From: Rhodococcoides trifolii
GTDB lineage: Bacteria > Actinomycetota > Actinomycetes > Mycobacteriales > Mycobacteriaceae
Length of the DNA: 64,000 nt
Direction: 5' to 3'
Assembly: GCF_014635345.1 (NCBI RefSeq)
Contig: NZ_BMCU01000001.1
Location: forward strand, 868,001 to 932,000
The number at the start of each line of letters is the position of its first letter. Position 1 is the stretch's first letter. Position numbers and translations under genes: made by a program. Below the pieces are notes generated by a model, which had not been told where the DNA came from, did no database searches, and saw only the letters and a list, made by a program, of their open reading frames with translations. This document shows, in pieces, positions 1 to 8,800 of the stretch.

Positions 1-309
1 GACGCGATGCCGGTGCTGATTCGCGGTGACCGTCTCTCTCGCGCACTGCGTTTGGACAAGATTGCCCGGCTCAAGGTGTTCCCGATCGCCGTGTCGCTTC
101 CGTGGGGCATTGCGCCCGCCGCGCTTCCGCAGATTCCGTTGCCGGCCAAGATTCGCACTCGTTTCATGCCGCCGGTGACCGTCGAGTCGGATTTGTCCCT
201 GGTCGACGACGAGGACTACGTGCAGGCGAAGTACGACGAGGTGCGCGACGCCATCCAGGTCGGCATGAATCAGCTGGCCCGCAAACGTAGGTTCCCCTTG
301 TTTGGATAG
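1..309 (+). CDS. C-terminal part of a probable lysophospholipid/glycerol acyltransferase-family protein
   Basis: Only the last ~102 residues are in the window; the reading frame is open to the left edge, so the start lies outside. The visible part has the pattern FPIAVSLPWGIAPA followed by IPLPAKI and a closing VRDAIQVGMNQLARKRRFPLFG. This resembles the C-terminus of actinobacterial PlsC-like acyltransferases, where a proline-rich stretch and a final helix follow the catalytic domain. The catalytic HX4D motif is not visible, so the assignment rests on tail similarity alone. The stop codon TAG lies inside the first copies of a 14-bp tandem repeat. Confidence 0.5.
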   Translation, partial: DAMPVLIRGDRLSRALRLDKIARLKVFPIAVSLPWGIAPAALPQIPLPAKIRTRFMPPVTVESDLSLVDDEDYVQAKYDEVRDAIQVGMNQLARKRRFPLFG

Positions 310-384
310 CTCGAGCTGGATAGCTCGAGCCGGATAGCTCGAGCTGGATAGCTCGAGCCGGATAGCTCGAGCCGGATAGCTCAG
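305..384. repeat. 14-bp tandem repeat (about 5.7 copies) between convergent genes
   Basis: Units read GATAGCTCGAGCTG or GATAGCTCGAGCCG, starting at 305, 319, 333, 347 and 361, with a partial copy at 375-384. Each unit holds the 8-bp palindrome GCTCGAGC; the CTG variant extends it to AGCTCGAGCT. The array contains the TAG stop of the upstream acyltransferase (307-309) and the TGA stop of the convergent MFS gene (383-381). It could fold into small hairpins and act as a bidirectional terminator, or be a variable-number repeat; neither is shown by sequence alone. Confidence 0.95.
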
Positions 385-1574
385 ACGGTAGCCAGGTCCG
401 GTTGCTCGGACCTGAAGGCTTTCTTCCCGACGCTGACCAGCGCCAGTGCGGCCACCATCAGGGTCAACGCGGTCACCACGAGGGCGGACAGTCCTGCGTT
501 GTCGATGATGCCGCCGCCGAGGAGTGCGCCGGAGGCGATGCCGACCTGGAACACGACGACGTAGATCGCCGACGCCCGGTCCGCGTCCTGCGGCGCGCTC
601 CGCATGACCGCCGACTGCAGGCACACCGGGATGGTGGTGAATGCGAGTCCCCACAACGCCGTGGCGGCGATGGCGGAGACGCCGAGTCCTGTTGCAGGAC
701 CGAACGTCACGCCGAGCAGGAGGAGTGCGAGCGCCGTCGACACGGTCGCGAGAACCACGACCGTCGAGCGCCACGGCCACCGGTCGTAGGTGCGGCCGAT
801 CGCCCAGATCCCGGCGACCCCGGCCAGTCCGTAGACGAACAGCATGAGCGACAGGGTGGTTCCACCCCCGCCCATGGTGGCGCCGACGAGCAACGAAAAG
901 TACGTGTAGCCGGTGAACTGGCCGAGTACGGCGAGAAATGTTGCGCCGCACAGCAACAGCAAGATCGGGCCGATGGTTCCCTTCTTGGTGTCTCGCGACG
1001 ACACGGTTGCGGGCAGGTTCGGCAGCGTCTTGATCAGCGCCACCGTGGTCACGATGGCGACGACTCCCAGAGTTGCCGCTGCCACTCGCCATCCCAGCCA
1101 CTGTCCGAGCGCGGCAGTCAGCGGATTACCGGCCACGAGTGCCAGCGACGTTCCGGCGTACACCGTTGCGATCGCCTTGCCCTTCTGGCCCGGCTTCGCG
1201 AGCGATGCCGCAACCGGAGCGACGACCGCCCAGAACACGCCGTGCGTCGCGGCGCAGACCATTCGGGCGATCACGAGCATCCAGTAGTCGAACGACAGGG
1301 CGGACACCAACTGCGACACCGCAAGTGCGGCGGCTGTGATCACGACGACCGTGCGGCGATCCCACGTCGTGACCGCGCGGATGAGCGGCATCGTGACGAT
1401 CGCAACGGCGTAGGCGTAGAACGTCAGCAGCAAGCCGACGCGGGACTCGCTGACGTCCAGTCCCGCCGATATTTCCGGTAGCAGACCCACCGGCAGGGTC
1501 TCGGCCGTCACGTAGACGAAGGCGGTCGCCGCAAGGGTCATCAGCGGGAGAGTGCGGGTACGCAGTTCGGTCAC
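381..1574 (-). CDS. MFS transporter, DHA1/sugar-efflux type
   Basis: A 397-residue polytopic membrane protein with about 12 hydrophobic segments and the loop pattern typical of the DHA1 family (SotB/AraJ-like efflux pumps). It would export a sugar or small drug by proton antiport; the substrate is unknown. The GTG start at 1574 is only 1 bp from the first of two operator palindromes and has no Shine-Dalgarno, so the message is probably leaderless. It is divergent from a LacI-type regulator, which very likely controls it. The next in-frame ATG, 11 codons inside, has no ribosome site either. Confidence 0.85.
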   Translation of the reverse strand: MTELRTRTLPLMTLAATAFVYVTAETLPVGLLPEISAGLDVSESRVGLLLTFYAYAVAIVTMPLIRAVTTWDRRTVVVITAAALAVSQLVSALSFDYWMLVIARMVCAATHGVFWAVVAPVAASLAKPGQKGKAIATVYAGTSLALVAGNPLTAALGQWLGWRVAAATLGVVAIVTTVALIKTLPNLPATVSSRDTKKGTIGPILLLLCGATFLAVLGQFTGYTYFSLLVGATMGGGGTTLSLMLFVYGLAGVAGIWAIGRTYDRWPWRSTVVVLATVSTALALLLLGVTFGPATGLGVSAIAATALWGLAFTTIPVCLQSAVMRSAPQDADRASAIYVVVFQVGIASGALLGGGIIDNAGLSALVVTALTLMVAALALVSVGKKAFRSEQPDLATV

Positions 1575-1575
1575 T

Positions 1576-1608
1576 TGTGTAGCGTTACACAGTGTGTATC
1601 GTTACACA
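1576..1608. promoter_or_regulatory. Two tandem LacI-type operators in the MFS/LacI intergenic region
   Basis: Two near-identical 16-bp palindromes, TGTGTAGCGTTACACA (1576-1591) and TGTGTATCGTTACACA (1593-1608), lie 17 bp apart. Each has 6-bp arms around a 4-bp centre. They fill the 35-bp gap between the GTG of the MFS gene and the ATG of the LacI gene. The likely ligand-binding partner is the adjacent LacI regulator. Confidence 0.85.
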
Positions 1609-1609
1609 A

Positions 1610-2632
1610 ATGGCGAACACGGTCACGATGGCGGAGGTCGCGAAAGCAGCCGGAGTCTCGCTGATGAGTGTCTCCTACGCGTTCGGCCAGCCCGACCGCG
1701 TCTCCGACGCCACCCGCCTCAAGGTCCGGGAAGCAGCGGAGCGCCTCGGCTACACCGGACCGCACCGCGGTGCGCAGTCCCTGCGCCGCGGAACGACCAA
1801 CAACCTCGGCGTCGTCCTGACCGAGAAATTGTCCTACGCCTTCGACGACGCCCAGGCCAGGCAGTACCTGTCCGGAATCGCCGACGCGTGCCTCGACACC
1901 GATACCGGCCTTGTTCTGCTACCCAATGCGCGCATCGGCCGTGACGTCGAGCGAATCAGGGACGCCCACGTCGACGGTTTCGTCCTGTGGACGACGGTGT
2001 CCGACGACCCCGTCCTCGACGCCGTCGTCGGAACCGGAAAACCGGTGTGCATTCAGGGCGGCCCTCGTCACCCCGGCACGGCGTTCGTCGGTATCGACGA
2101 CGTGCGCGCCGCGATCGACATCGCGACCCTCGGCCTGGTCGGTTCGACGCGACCTGCGGTGCTCAGCTTCCCGATGGACCACCGCCGTGCCGCCGGGGTG
2201 GTGCACGGACCTGATCCCGACGACGCCACCTTCCCCGTCACGCGCCACCGCCTCGCCGGCTATCGGCAGGCCGTCACCGCCGCCGGGTTGTCGTGGGACG
2301 AGACGCCGGTTGCGTTCGTGCCCAGCAACATTCGCGACCACGGGGCGGCGGCCGCCCGCAACATCCTCGGAGCCACCGACGCCTTGCTCGCGATGAGCGA
2401 CGAGCTGGCGTTCGGCGCGTCGGACGTTGCCGCGGAGATGTCGCTGCACATCCCCGATGACTTTTCGCTGACCGGCTGGGACGACTCCGCGGCCGCGGCC
2501 ACCGCCGGCCTGACGACGGTGGCGCAGTCGCTCTACGACCAGGGCCGGGCAGCGGCACGCTTCGTTCTCGGGCAGTCCACGACGATCGACGAAGCCACGT
2601 TTCGAGTCGTGGTCAGATCGTCCACGCGCTGA
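1610..2632 (+). CDS. LacI-family transcriptional regulator
   Basis: 340 residues from the ATG at 1610. The N-terminus (MAEVAKAAGVSLMSVSYAFG, residues 7-26) is a LacI helix-turn-helix followed by a hinge, and the rest is a periplasmic-binding-protein-like sensor domain. The start is chosen because an upstream GTG would lie inside the operator, and LacI proteins begin a few residues before the helix-turn-helix. It likely represses both itself and the divergent MFS exporter through the two palindromes between them. The effector is unknown. Confidence 0.9.
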   Translation: MANTVTMAEVAKAAGVSLMSVSYAFGQPDRVSDATRLKVREAAERLGYTGPHRGAQSLRRGTTNNLGVVLTEKLSYAFDDAQARQYLSGIADACLDTDTGLVLLPNARIGRDVERIRDAHVDGFVLWTTVSDDPVLDAVVGTGKPVCIQGGPRHPGTAFVGIDDVRAAIDIATLGLVGSTRPAVLSFPMDHRRAAGVVHGPDPDDATFPVTRHRLAGYRQAVTAAGLSWDETPVAFVPSNIRDHGAAAARNILGATDALLAMSDELAFGASDVAAEMSLHIPDDFSLTGWDDSAAAATAGLTTVAQSLYDQGRAAARFVLGQSTTIDEATFRVVVRSSTR

Positions 2633-2723
2633 GGCGTTCACAGCGTTCGCCCGGGTTGCTCCCAGCTCCAGCCGAGGTAGGCACGTCAGAGTCGTTCGAG
2701 ACAGCAACTCGAAGGGACCTCAC

Positions 2724-4697
2724 ATGACCACCGTTCTCGACCAGGCTCCGACGCATCCCCACGCGCCGCCGCCACCGCGACGACAGTTCCGCGGTTCGGC
2801 GGTCGGCCTCGTCGTGCTGCTCGCGGCCACCGCCGTCCTCTACCTCTGGGACCTGACCGCCAGCGGCTACGCCAACACCTTCTACGCCGCGGCCGCACAG
2901 GCAGGATCGCAGGACTGGAAAGCCTGGTTCTTCGGGTCCCTCGACTCCGCGAACTTCATCACCGTCGACAAGCCGCCCGCGTCGCTGTGGGTCATGGGCT
3001 TGTCCGGACGCATCTTCGGTTTTTCGAGTGCGAGCCTTCTCGTCCCGCAGGCACTCATGGGCGTCGGTTCGGTCGCTCTCGTGTACGCGGCGGTCAAGCG
3101 CGTTGCATCTCCCGGTGCGGGCCTGCTTGCCGGTGCGGTTCTGGCCGCGACGCCGGCTGCTGCACTCATGTTCCGCTTCGACAACCCTGACGCCCTCCTC
3201 GTTCTGCTGATGACGCTCGGCGGATACTTCGTGATCCGTGCCGTGCAGACCGAACTCGGAAAACGCGCCGCGATGTGGATCGTATTGGCAGGTGTCGCAC
3301 TCGGTTTCGCGTTCCTGACCAAGATGCTGCAGGGACTGCTCGTACTCCCGGCCTTCGCGCTCGCGTACCTCGTCGCCGGACAGGCGAAGCTCCTTCCGCG
3401 ACTGATGCATCTGGTCGGCGGACTCGTCGCACTCGTCGTCGCCTCCGGTTGGTGGGTGCTCGCGGCTGCCGTGTGGCCCGCTGACGCCCGTCCCTACATC
3501 GGTGGGTCGACGGACAACACCGTCATGGACCTCGTGCTCGGATACAACGGCTTGGGCCGCATCTTCGGCGCCTCACAGGGCAGTGGCGGTGGCGGCGGCG
3601 GTGGAATGACAGGCGGCGCAGCAGGATCCAGTTTTGGCGGTAGCACCGGCCTGGATCGGCTGTTCGGCAGCGAGATGGGCATTCAGATCTCCTGGCTCAT
3701 TCCCGCCGCGCTCGTGGCACTGATCTTCGGCATCATCGTCCGGGGACGCGCTCCGCGGACCGACGGTCTGCGCGCCTCGCTCATCATGTGGGGTGGCTGG
3801 TTCCTCGTCACGGGTCTGATCTTCAGTTTCATGTCCGGCACCATCCACCCCTACTACACCGTCGCACTTGCTCCGGCCGTGGCCGCACTGGTCGGTGTCG
3901 GCGGGTACGCACTGTGGGCGCAGCGCCATCGTGTTCTGCCTCGCGTCGGCATCGCCGCGATGATGCTCGCAGCCGGATCGTGGAGCTGGGTTCTGTTGCA
4001 CCGCAACGCTGACTGGCTCTCTGCGCTGAAGTGGATCCTGCTCGTCGGTACCGTCGCCGGTGCCGTCCTCGTCCTCCTCGGTGGACAGAACCGGTTCCGT
4101 AAGTTGGCCGTCGCCGGCATCATCGTCGGCTCGATCGCCGGCATCGGCGGATCCGCATCCTACGCAATCGCCACTGCTGCAACAGCTCACAGCGGTTCCA
4201 TCCCCACCGCGGGTCCCAGCGGTGCCGTCGCCGACGGCGGCATGGGCGGCATGGGTGGTGGAACTCGGCCCGATGGTGGCACGGCTCCGACGGGCGGCAC
4301 GGCTCCAACGGGTGGCACGGCTCCGACGGGCGGCATGGGCGGGGGCGGAACGGGCGGCGAGTCCAATGCCGAGCTTACCGCCCTGCTCGAGAACGCCGGC
4401 ACCACCTGGTCCGCGGCCACCAACGGGTCGCAGAGCGCCGCGACGTACGAATTGGCAAGTAACACAGCGGTCATGGCCATCGGCGGATGGAGCGGTGACC
4501 CCGCTCCGACGCTCGATCAGTTCATCGCGTACGTCGAATCGGGTCAGGTGCACTACTACATCGCCGGCGGCATGGGCGGGGGCGGCATGGGCGGTACCGA
4601 CAGCACGTCCAGCCAGATCCAGGAGTGGGTCGCCGCCAACTTCGCCTCCACGACGGTCGGCAGTTCGACCGTCTACGACCTGAGTGGCCTGAAGTAG
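2724..4697 (+). CDS. Glycosyltransferase family 39 (ArnT/PMT-like) membrane protein
   Basis: 657 residues with many membrane spans. The early motif SANFITVDKPPASLWV and the later RFDNPDALLVLLMTLGGY match the GT39/ArnT-like family that moves a sugar from polyprenyl phosphate to an acceptor outside the membrane (YkcB-like in Firmicutes and Actinobacteria). A glycine-rich loop (about residues 286-315) and a low-complexity tail of GTAPTG repeats and GGMGG runs (about 495-545, 615-625) are typical decorations of this subgroup. The ATG follows a clear GAAGGGA ribosome site. Its 3' end overlaps the convergent DUF222 gene by 25 bp. Sugar and acceptor are unknown. Confidence 0.85.
   Translation: MTTVLDQAPTHPHAPPPPRRQFRGSAVGLVVLLAATAVLYLWDLTASGYANTFYAAAAQAGSQDWKAWFFGSLDSANFITVDKPPASLWVMGLSGRIFGFSSASLLVPQALMGVGSVALVYAAVKRVASPGAGLLAGAVLAATPAAALMFRFDNPDALLVLLMTLGGYFVIRAVQTELGKRAAMWIVLAGVALGFAFLTKMLQGLLVLPAFALAYLVAGQAKLLPRLMHLVGGLVALVVASGWWVLAAAVWPADARPYIGGSTDNTVMDLVLGYNGLGRIFGASQGSGGGGGGGMTGGAAGSSFGGSTGLDRLFGSEMGIQISWLIPAALVALIFGIIVRGRAPRTDGLRASLIMWGGWFLVTGLIFSFMSGTIHPYYTVALAPAVAALVGVGGYALWAQRHRVLPRVGIAAMMLAAGSWSWVLLHRNADWLSALKWILLVGTVAGAVLVLLGGQNRFRKLAVAGIIVGSIAGIGGSASYAIATAATAHSGSIPTAGPSGAVADGGMGGMGGGTRPDGGTAPTGGTAPTGGTAPTGGMGGGGTGGESNAELTALLENAGTTWSAATNGSQSAATYELASNTAVMAIGGWSGDPAPTLDQFIAYVESGQVHYYIAGGMGGGGMGGTDSTSSQIQEWVAANFASTTVGSSTVYDLSGLK
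4278..4331 (+). repeat. Three 18-bp in-frame repeats encoding GTAPTG
   Basis: Copies at 4278, 4296 and 4314, differing by one or two third-position changes, encode the hexapeptide GTAPTG three times in the extracytoplasmic low-complexity tail of the GT39 protein. Being in-frame multiples of three, copy changes would alter length without breaking the gene. Confidence 0.9.
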
Positions 4698-6241
4698 TCG
4701 TTGCCCAGTGAATCCCGTGCGTGGATGGTGCCGTCGGGCAGAATCTCGTAGTCCCAATGTTTGTCGGTTTTCATGTTGTGGTGCCTTCGGCACAGGGGTC
4801 GCAGGTTCGAGCCGATGGTCCACCCGCCGAGCAGGGGATCGGCGTGGTCGAATTCGACGACGTGGTCGAGGTCGCAGCGCGCCGATGGGACCTGGCAGCC
4901 CGGATGGACGCAGGTGTGATGTTGTCCGCGCACGTATTCCGCCAGAGCGGCGCCGGGAGCGTACGTCAGCGCGCCGGGTGGTGGGGTCGCGAAGCCGCCG
5001 TGTCCGTCGGGGTACTCGGCGTGGCATTTCTCGGGCTCGCACCTGAACCGGTGGGTCCAGTAGTCGACGACTCGACACGCCGGATCGACGGGCACCGGAT
5101 CCCGATCGTCGTGGATCCGCGGTTGGTGACCTGGTCGAAGTTTCCTGGTGCGGCCCAGGACTACGGCGGCTGCCCCCGCACGTTCCTCGGCGTCGGCATC
5201 CTCGTAGTCGTGGGCGCGGAAAACGATGTCGCGCAGTCGCTTCGCGTCCGTGCTCGTGCAGTCACACGATCGGTACGCGTCGGGTGCCGTACCGGGGGTG
5301 TCACCGTAGTACGGCTCACCTCCGGTGAGCGTGTCCAGGAAGCGGCGGCTGGCGAGGAAGATGGCTTGCCAGGTTCCGTCCGCCATGAGCCGAGCGGCGG
5401 TATCGGGGTCGAGTGGTCCGTACCCGTGCAGGTACGGTGCGGCGGATCCCAAGCCGAGGACGGTTTCGAGATCGACAGTGATGTGGGTGAGGTTGGTCGA
5501 CGGTGTCGGCGTGACCGAGTCCCGATGCGGGCACTCCTCGTCGCCGCACTCGCACGCGACACTGTTGCCGCGCATCACGGCGACGAAGCTTGCGGACAGT
5601 TTCTCTCCGGGAGTACGGGAATCTGCGTGGCAGAGTGTGCGCCTGGCGTCGGTCATGCGTTGGCCGAGCTCGGCGCCCTCGGCTGCGTCCACCACCGCGA
5701 TGACCTTTTTCAGCCCGTGCCGCATCGGGATAATTCGAACCTTCTTCTCTGCCTCCGAGGCCAGCTTCCGGGCCTTCTCGTCCCAGTCCGGAATCATTGC
5801 GCGGACGAGACGGTCGATTTCGGTCCCGAGAGGTCCGGGCGCGAGGACACGGGCGCAGGCGACCACGTCCTCGTCGAGTTCGTTCATCACCGCGGCGGGG
5901 ACGCCCGAGATGTGGTTGGCGATGACGCGGACCTTGGTCAGCGGCAAGTCTCCGGCCACGAATGCGTCGTGCACCGCGGGACGCATGCGCCACCGCAGGT
6001 TCAGCAATCCGTCGATGACGGGGCAGGTCGAGGCCAGCTGCGCGGACATCTCGGCGACGACACTGTTGTGGATGTAGGTGCTGTCGGGTGAGTCGACGGT
6101 GCGTTCGGGCCAGCGGGTGCGGGCTTCGTAGTAGTCGGCGATGGTGTCGATGCGTACGGCGTCGGCGATGTTGGCTGCCCGGTCGCTGTCGGCGACCCCG
6201 GCGAGCATGGCGCGAGCAGTCTCGACACTCACCTGCATCAC
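4673..6241 (-). CDS. DUF222/13E12-family HNH endonuclease
   Basis: 522 residues. The N-terminal two thirds match the DUF222 (mycobacterial 13E12 repeat) domain. The C-terminus carries an HNH nuclease motif: CVHPGCQVPSARCDLDHVVEF, then LRPLCRRHHNMKTDKHW, with Cys pairs and the D-H and H-H metal or catalytic residues intact. It starts at GTG 6241 or the adjacent ATG 6238, just after a G-run ribosome site. A perfect LexA box lies 28 bp upstream. The last 25 bp overlap the end of the convergent GT39 gene. Function is unknown; DNA-damage induction is likely. Confidence 0.85.
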   Translation of the reverse strand: MMQVSVETARAMLAGVADSDRAANIADAVRIDTIADYYEARTRWPERTVDSPDSTYIHNSVVAEMSAQLASTCPVIDGLLNLRWRMRPAVHDAFVAGDLPLTKVRVIANHISGVPAAVMNELDEDVVACARVLAPGPLGTEIDRLVRAMIPDWDEKARKLASEAEKKVRIIPMRHGLKKVIAVVDAAEGAELGQRMTDARRTLCHADSRTPGEKLSASFVAVMRGNSVACECGDEECPHRDSVTPTPSTNLTHITVDLETVLGLGSAAPYLHGYGPLDPDTAARLMADGTWQAIFLASRRFLDTLTGGEPYYGDTPGTAPDAYRSCDCTSTDAKRLRDIVFRAHDYEDADAEERAGAAAVVLGRTRKLRPGHQPRIHDDRDPVPVDPACRVVDYWTHRFRCEPEKCHAEYPDGHGGFATPPPGALTYAPGAALAEYVRGQHHTCVHPGCQVPSARCDLDHVVEFDHADPLLGGWTIGSNLRPLCRRHHNMKTDKHWDYEILPDGTIHARDSLGNDYFRPLRS

Positions 6242-6268
6242 CCCCCGATGAAGTCCCTACCAGCAAAA

Positions 6269-6284
6269 TCGAACGTATGTTCGA
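6269..6284 (-). promoter_or_regulatory. LexA (SOS) box in front of the DUF222-HNH gene
   Basis: TCGAACGTATGTTCGA is a match to the mycobacterial/actinobacterial SOS-box form TCGAAC-N4-GTTCGA. It lies 28 bp from the start of the minus-strand HNH gene, in promoter position. Several 13E12 genes of Mycobacterium tuberculosis are known to be LexA-regulated, so the placement makes sense. Confidence 0.85.
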
Positions 6285-6319
6285 ACTGAAGAAAGACTAT
6301 CGCAGGGCTCCGACAACTC

Positions 6320-6742
6320 TTACGGGTTGACGATCCCGAACCCCGGCACGCCGATGGCGCCGACTGCACTGACCGCGATACCCACCGGCCCGCCTCCGGT
6401 CGTGATCGTGGTCGGAGTGGACCCGGCCTCGGTGGCCCCGCTCGCCCCGCTCGCGAAGTTGATCCACTGCACCGTCAAGCCGCTGCTGTAGCCGGCGCAC
6501 CGTGGTCCGAGCTGGTTGCACAGTTCGCCGGCCGTGAGTCGAACCACTCCGGTTCCGTTGGTTGCAGCCTCGAGAATCTCGTAAGCGAACGGGAACGGGG
6601 ACCCGACCAGGTAATTGGTTCGGATGAACTGTGAGGCGTAAGCAGGTTCGGCAGACGCCGGTGCAGCACCGGCGACCACTGCGCCCGCGAGCGCGCATGC
6701 CACGGTGGCCGATCGAATGAGGTGGGTTCGATGTGCTGTCAT
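6320..6742 (-). CDS. Secreted hypothetical protein
   Basis: 140 residues with a classic Sec signal peptide: RTHLIR, a hydrophobic stretch ATVACALAGAVVAGA, and a probable cleavage site after ASA (residue 31). The mature part has two cysteines (LCNQLGPRCAGYSS) that could form a disulfide, and a glycine/threonine-rich tail. The protein resembles small secreted proteins common in Rhodococcus and Mycobacterium, with no known function. It is transcribed away from the aldo-keto reductase. Confidence 0.7.
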   Translation of the reverse strand: MTAHRTHLIRSATVACALAGAVVAGAAPASAEPAYASQFIRTNYLVGSPFPFAYEILEAATNGTGVVRLTAGELCNQLGPRCAGYSSGLTVQWINFASGASGATEAGSTPTTITTGGGPVGIAVSAVGAIGVPGFGIVNP

Positions 6743-6832
6743 GCGGCGGGACGTTACTGGACCAGATGGACTGTTTCGGATAACGAACGATCACGATCGA
6801 ATGACATCTGAAGAGGGCGTAAGACTGAGGAC

Positions 6833-7828
6833 ATGACTCTCGCACAACGCACCCTCGGTACCCGGTCTCCGCTCACCGTCTCCGCACTCGGACTCGGCTG
6901 CATGGGCATGTCCGAGTTCTACGGCGACACCGACCGCGCATCCGGCATCGCCACCATCCGCCGGGCACTGGACATCGGCGTGTCCTTTTTCGACACGGCA
7001 GACATGTACGGCCCGTTCGTCAACGAAGAACTTGTCGGAGAAGCCATCGCGGGTCGACGTGACGAGGTGGTTCTCGCGACCAAGTTCGGCAACGAGCGGC
7101 TCGCCGACGGCACGCGTCTCGGAATCAACGGCACTCCGGAGTACGTCCGCTCGGCGTGCGACGCGTCACTGACCCGGCTCGGAGTCGATCACATCGACCT
7201 CTACTACCAGCACCGCGTCGACAAGTCCGTCCCGATCGAGGACACAGTCGGCGCGATGGCCGAACTGGTCCAGGCGGGCAAGGTCCGCCATCTGGGAATG
7301 TCGGAAGCGTCGGCGTCGACCATTCGACGCGCTCACGCCGTCCACCCGATCACGGCGGTGCAGACCGAGTATTCGTTGTTCACGCGCGATCTGGAGGAGA
7401 CCGTGCTGCCGACGCTGCGCGAGTTGGGTATCGGTCTCGTGCCCTACTCGCCACTGGGCCGCGGGCTGCTCACCGGTGCCATCGCACACGAATCCGAACT
7501 GGCCGCGACGGACTCCCGCCGCACCTCGTACTTCCCGCGCTTTCAGGGCGAGGCGTTGGCGACGAATCTCGAGCTGGTGCAGAGGATCGGAACGATCGCC
7601 GACCGACTGAACTGCACTCCCGGGCAGCTCGCTCTCGCGTGGGTTCTCGCGCAGGGTGACGACATCGCTCCGATTCCCGGAACCAAGCGCGTGCCTTACC
7701 TGGAGGAGAACGTCTCCGCGCTGGACGTGCAAGTCACGCAGGACGTTCTGAACGAGCTGGAGTCCGCTGTTCCCGCGGGAGCCGTGGCCGGCGCGCGCTA
7801 CGGGGACATGTCCAGCATCGACGAGTGA
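6833..7828 (+). CDS. Aldo-keto reductase
   Basis: 331 residues forming an NAD(P)H-dependent (beta/alpha)8 oxidoreductase. The catalytic tetrad is visible: D54 and Y59 in [11 protein letters not shown]84 in LATKFGNE and H127 in YYQHRVD. The C-terminal coenzyme-binding segment [14 protein letters not shown] is also present. It belongs to the group that includes plant and bacterial AKR13-like reductases of aldehydes and ketones. The gene stands alone between a secreted protein and a convergent membrane-protein gene, ending 1 bp before the latter's stop. The physiological substrate is unknown. Confidence 0.9.
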   Translation: MTLAQRTLGTRSPLTVSALGLGCMGMSEFYGDTDRASGIATIRRALDIGVSFFDTADMYGPFVNEELVGEAIAGRRDEVVLATKFGNERLADGTRLGINGTPEYVRSACDASLTRLGVDHIDLYYQHRVDKSVPIEDTVGAMAELVQAGKVRHLGMSEASASTIRRAHAVHPITAVQTEYSLFTRDLEETVLPTLRELGIGLVPYSPLGRGLLTGAIAHESELAATDSRRTSYFPRFQGEALATNLELVQRIGTIADRLNCTPGQLALAWVLAQGDDIAPIPGTKRVPYLEENVSALDVQVTQDVLNELESAVPAGAVAGARYGDMSSIDE

Positions 7829-7829
7829 C

Positions 7830-8663
7830 TCAGGACTGATCGAGCCGTACCGCCCGCACGAACGTGTAGAGCAAGGCGGGCACGGCGATGATCAAGGACA
7901 TCACGGGCGCCCACACGACGAGGGCGCCGAGCGGCGGAACATCCTGAAAGAGCATGTTGTAGCCGATGATTCCGGTCACCGCGGTGCCGGCGAGAGCGAT
8001 GTGCGTGATCAACATCCAGCGATCGAGGAACACTCCCGCGAACAGTCCCAGCACGACGAAGAACGCTGTCTTACCCACGGCGTAAGCGGGCGGCATGTTC
8101 GCGCTGAGGTTCGCGGCGGCGATTCCGATGTCGGAGAGCACGACGAACGCGAATGCGCTGTGCAGTCGCGGCCAGGATGTGATCAGCCACCACAGTGCCG
8201 CAGCGAACGCGAAGGCGGCGGAGCCGACCTGCACACCGAGGGCGAATGTCGACGTGGCACCGAATCCGAAGAGGATCTCGAGGGTTGCGCAGACGCCCAT
8301 CGATGCGGTGAAGAACGCGATGATCCACCGCACCAGACGCTCGTCGGTGAACGACGACATGAGTCCCACGATCCACTCGTAGCGGCCTTCGAGCTCGCCG
8401 AGTGGTTCGTCGTCGGGTTCGGGCGCAGACGCAAGCGACGGGTCGTCCGCGAGTTCGCGCGACTCGGCGTACTCGGCGCCGGAGTCGAATGCCGTGGTGA
8501 AGGGTCGCGATGGGCCGTACGCCCGCCGTGGTGCAGGAAATCCGTCTCGTGTCACCATCGCGGATCGCGATCCCTCCGGTGCGGGCGACCGCAGGCGATC
8601 TCGGCGATGCAGCGTGTCGCGAACCAATTCTCGGCTGGGTGCGGTATTGGGTCGTGCACCCAT
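7830..8663 (-). CDS. Hypothetical polytopic membrane protein
   Basis: 277 residues from the ATG at 8663; a TTG two codons upstream (8669) is an alternative. About 100 hydrophilic residues, rich in Arg, Ser, Asp and Glu, come first. Then come about six membrane segments: WIIAFFTASMGVCATLEILFG, FALGVQVGSAAFAFAAALWW, FVVLSDIGIAAANL, VGKTAFFVVLGLFAGVF, THIALAGTAVTGIIGY and ALVVWAPVMSLIIAVPALLY. The membrane part looks like the sensor half of actinobacterial GGDEF proteins, but no GGDEF or other output domain follows. Function is unknown. Confidence 0.65.
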   Translation of the reverse strand: MGARPNTAPSRELVRDTLHRRDRLRSPAPEGSRSAMVTRDGFPAPRRAYGPSRPFTTAFDSGAEYAESRELADDPSLASAPEPDDEPLGELEGRYEWIVGLMSSFTDERLVRWIIAFFTASMGVCATLEILFGFGATSTFALGVQVGSAAFAFAAALWWLITSWPRLHSAFAFVVLSDIGIAAANLSANMPPAYAVGKTAFFVVLGLFAGVFLDRWMLITHIALAGTAVTGIIGYNMLFQDVPPLGALVVWAPVMSLIIAVPALLYTFVRAVRLDQS

Positions 8664-8752
8664 TCGCAATACCGTAAACCAGGTATTCGTTCCAGGAACG
8701 GGGTTGAATGGCCAACCCGATTGTTTTGGGAGTTGTCACAACACCGTTAAAC

Positions 8753-8770
8753 AAGCAAGCACGCTTGCTT
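8753..8770. promoter_or_regulatory. Palindromic operator before the atu-like operon
   Basis: AAGCAAGC and GCTTGCTT are perfect 8-bp inverted arms separated by AC, 30 bp upstream of the ATG at 8801. Size and symmetry fit a TetR-family operator. The likely binder is the TetR regulator encoded as the last gene of the operon (17929-18534). The following T-run also allows a terminator reading, but nothing is transcribed into it from the left. Confidence 0.7.
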
Positions 8771-8800
8771 TTTTGCGAAGATGATGCGACCGTTCTGCCC

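Noticed and set aside
402..1481. Long plus-strand open frame opposite the MFS transporter gene
   Set aside because: It is antisense to a clearly coding gene, is rich in Arg/Gln/His/Glu as expected from reverse reading of GC-rich DNA, and has no homology pattern.
8708..8800. Longer start for the TIGR03084 gene
   Set aside because: The extra segment covers the operator palindrome and is not similar to family N-termini.
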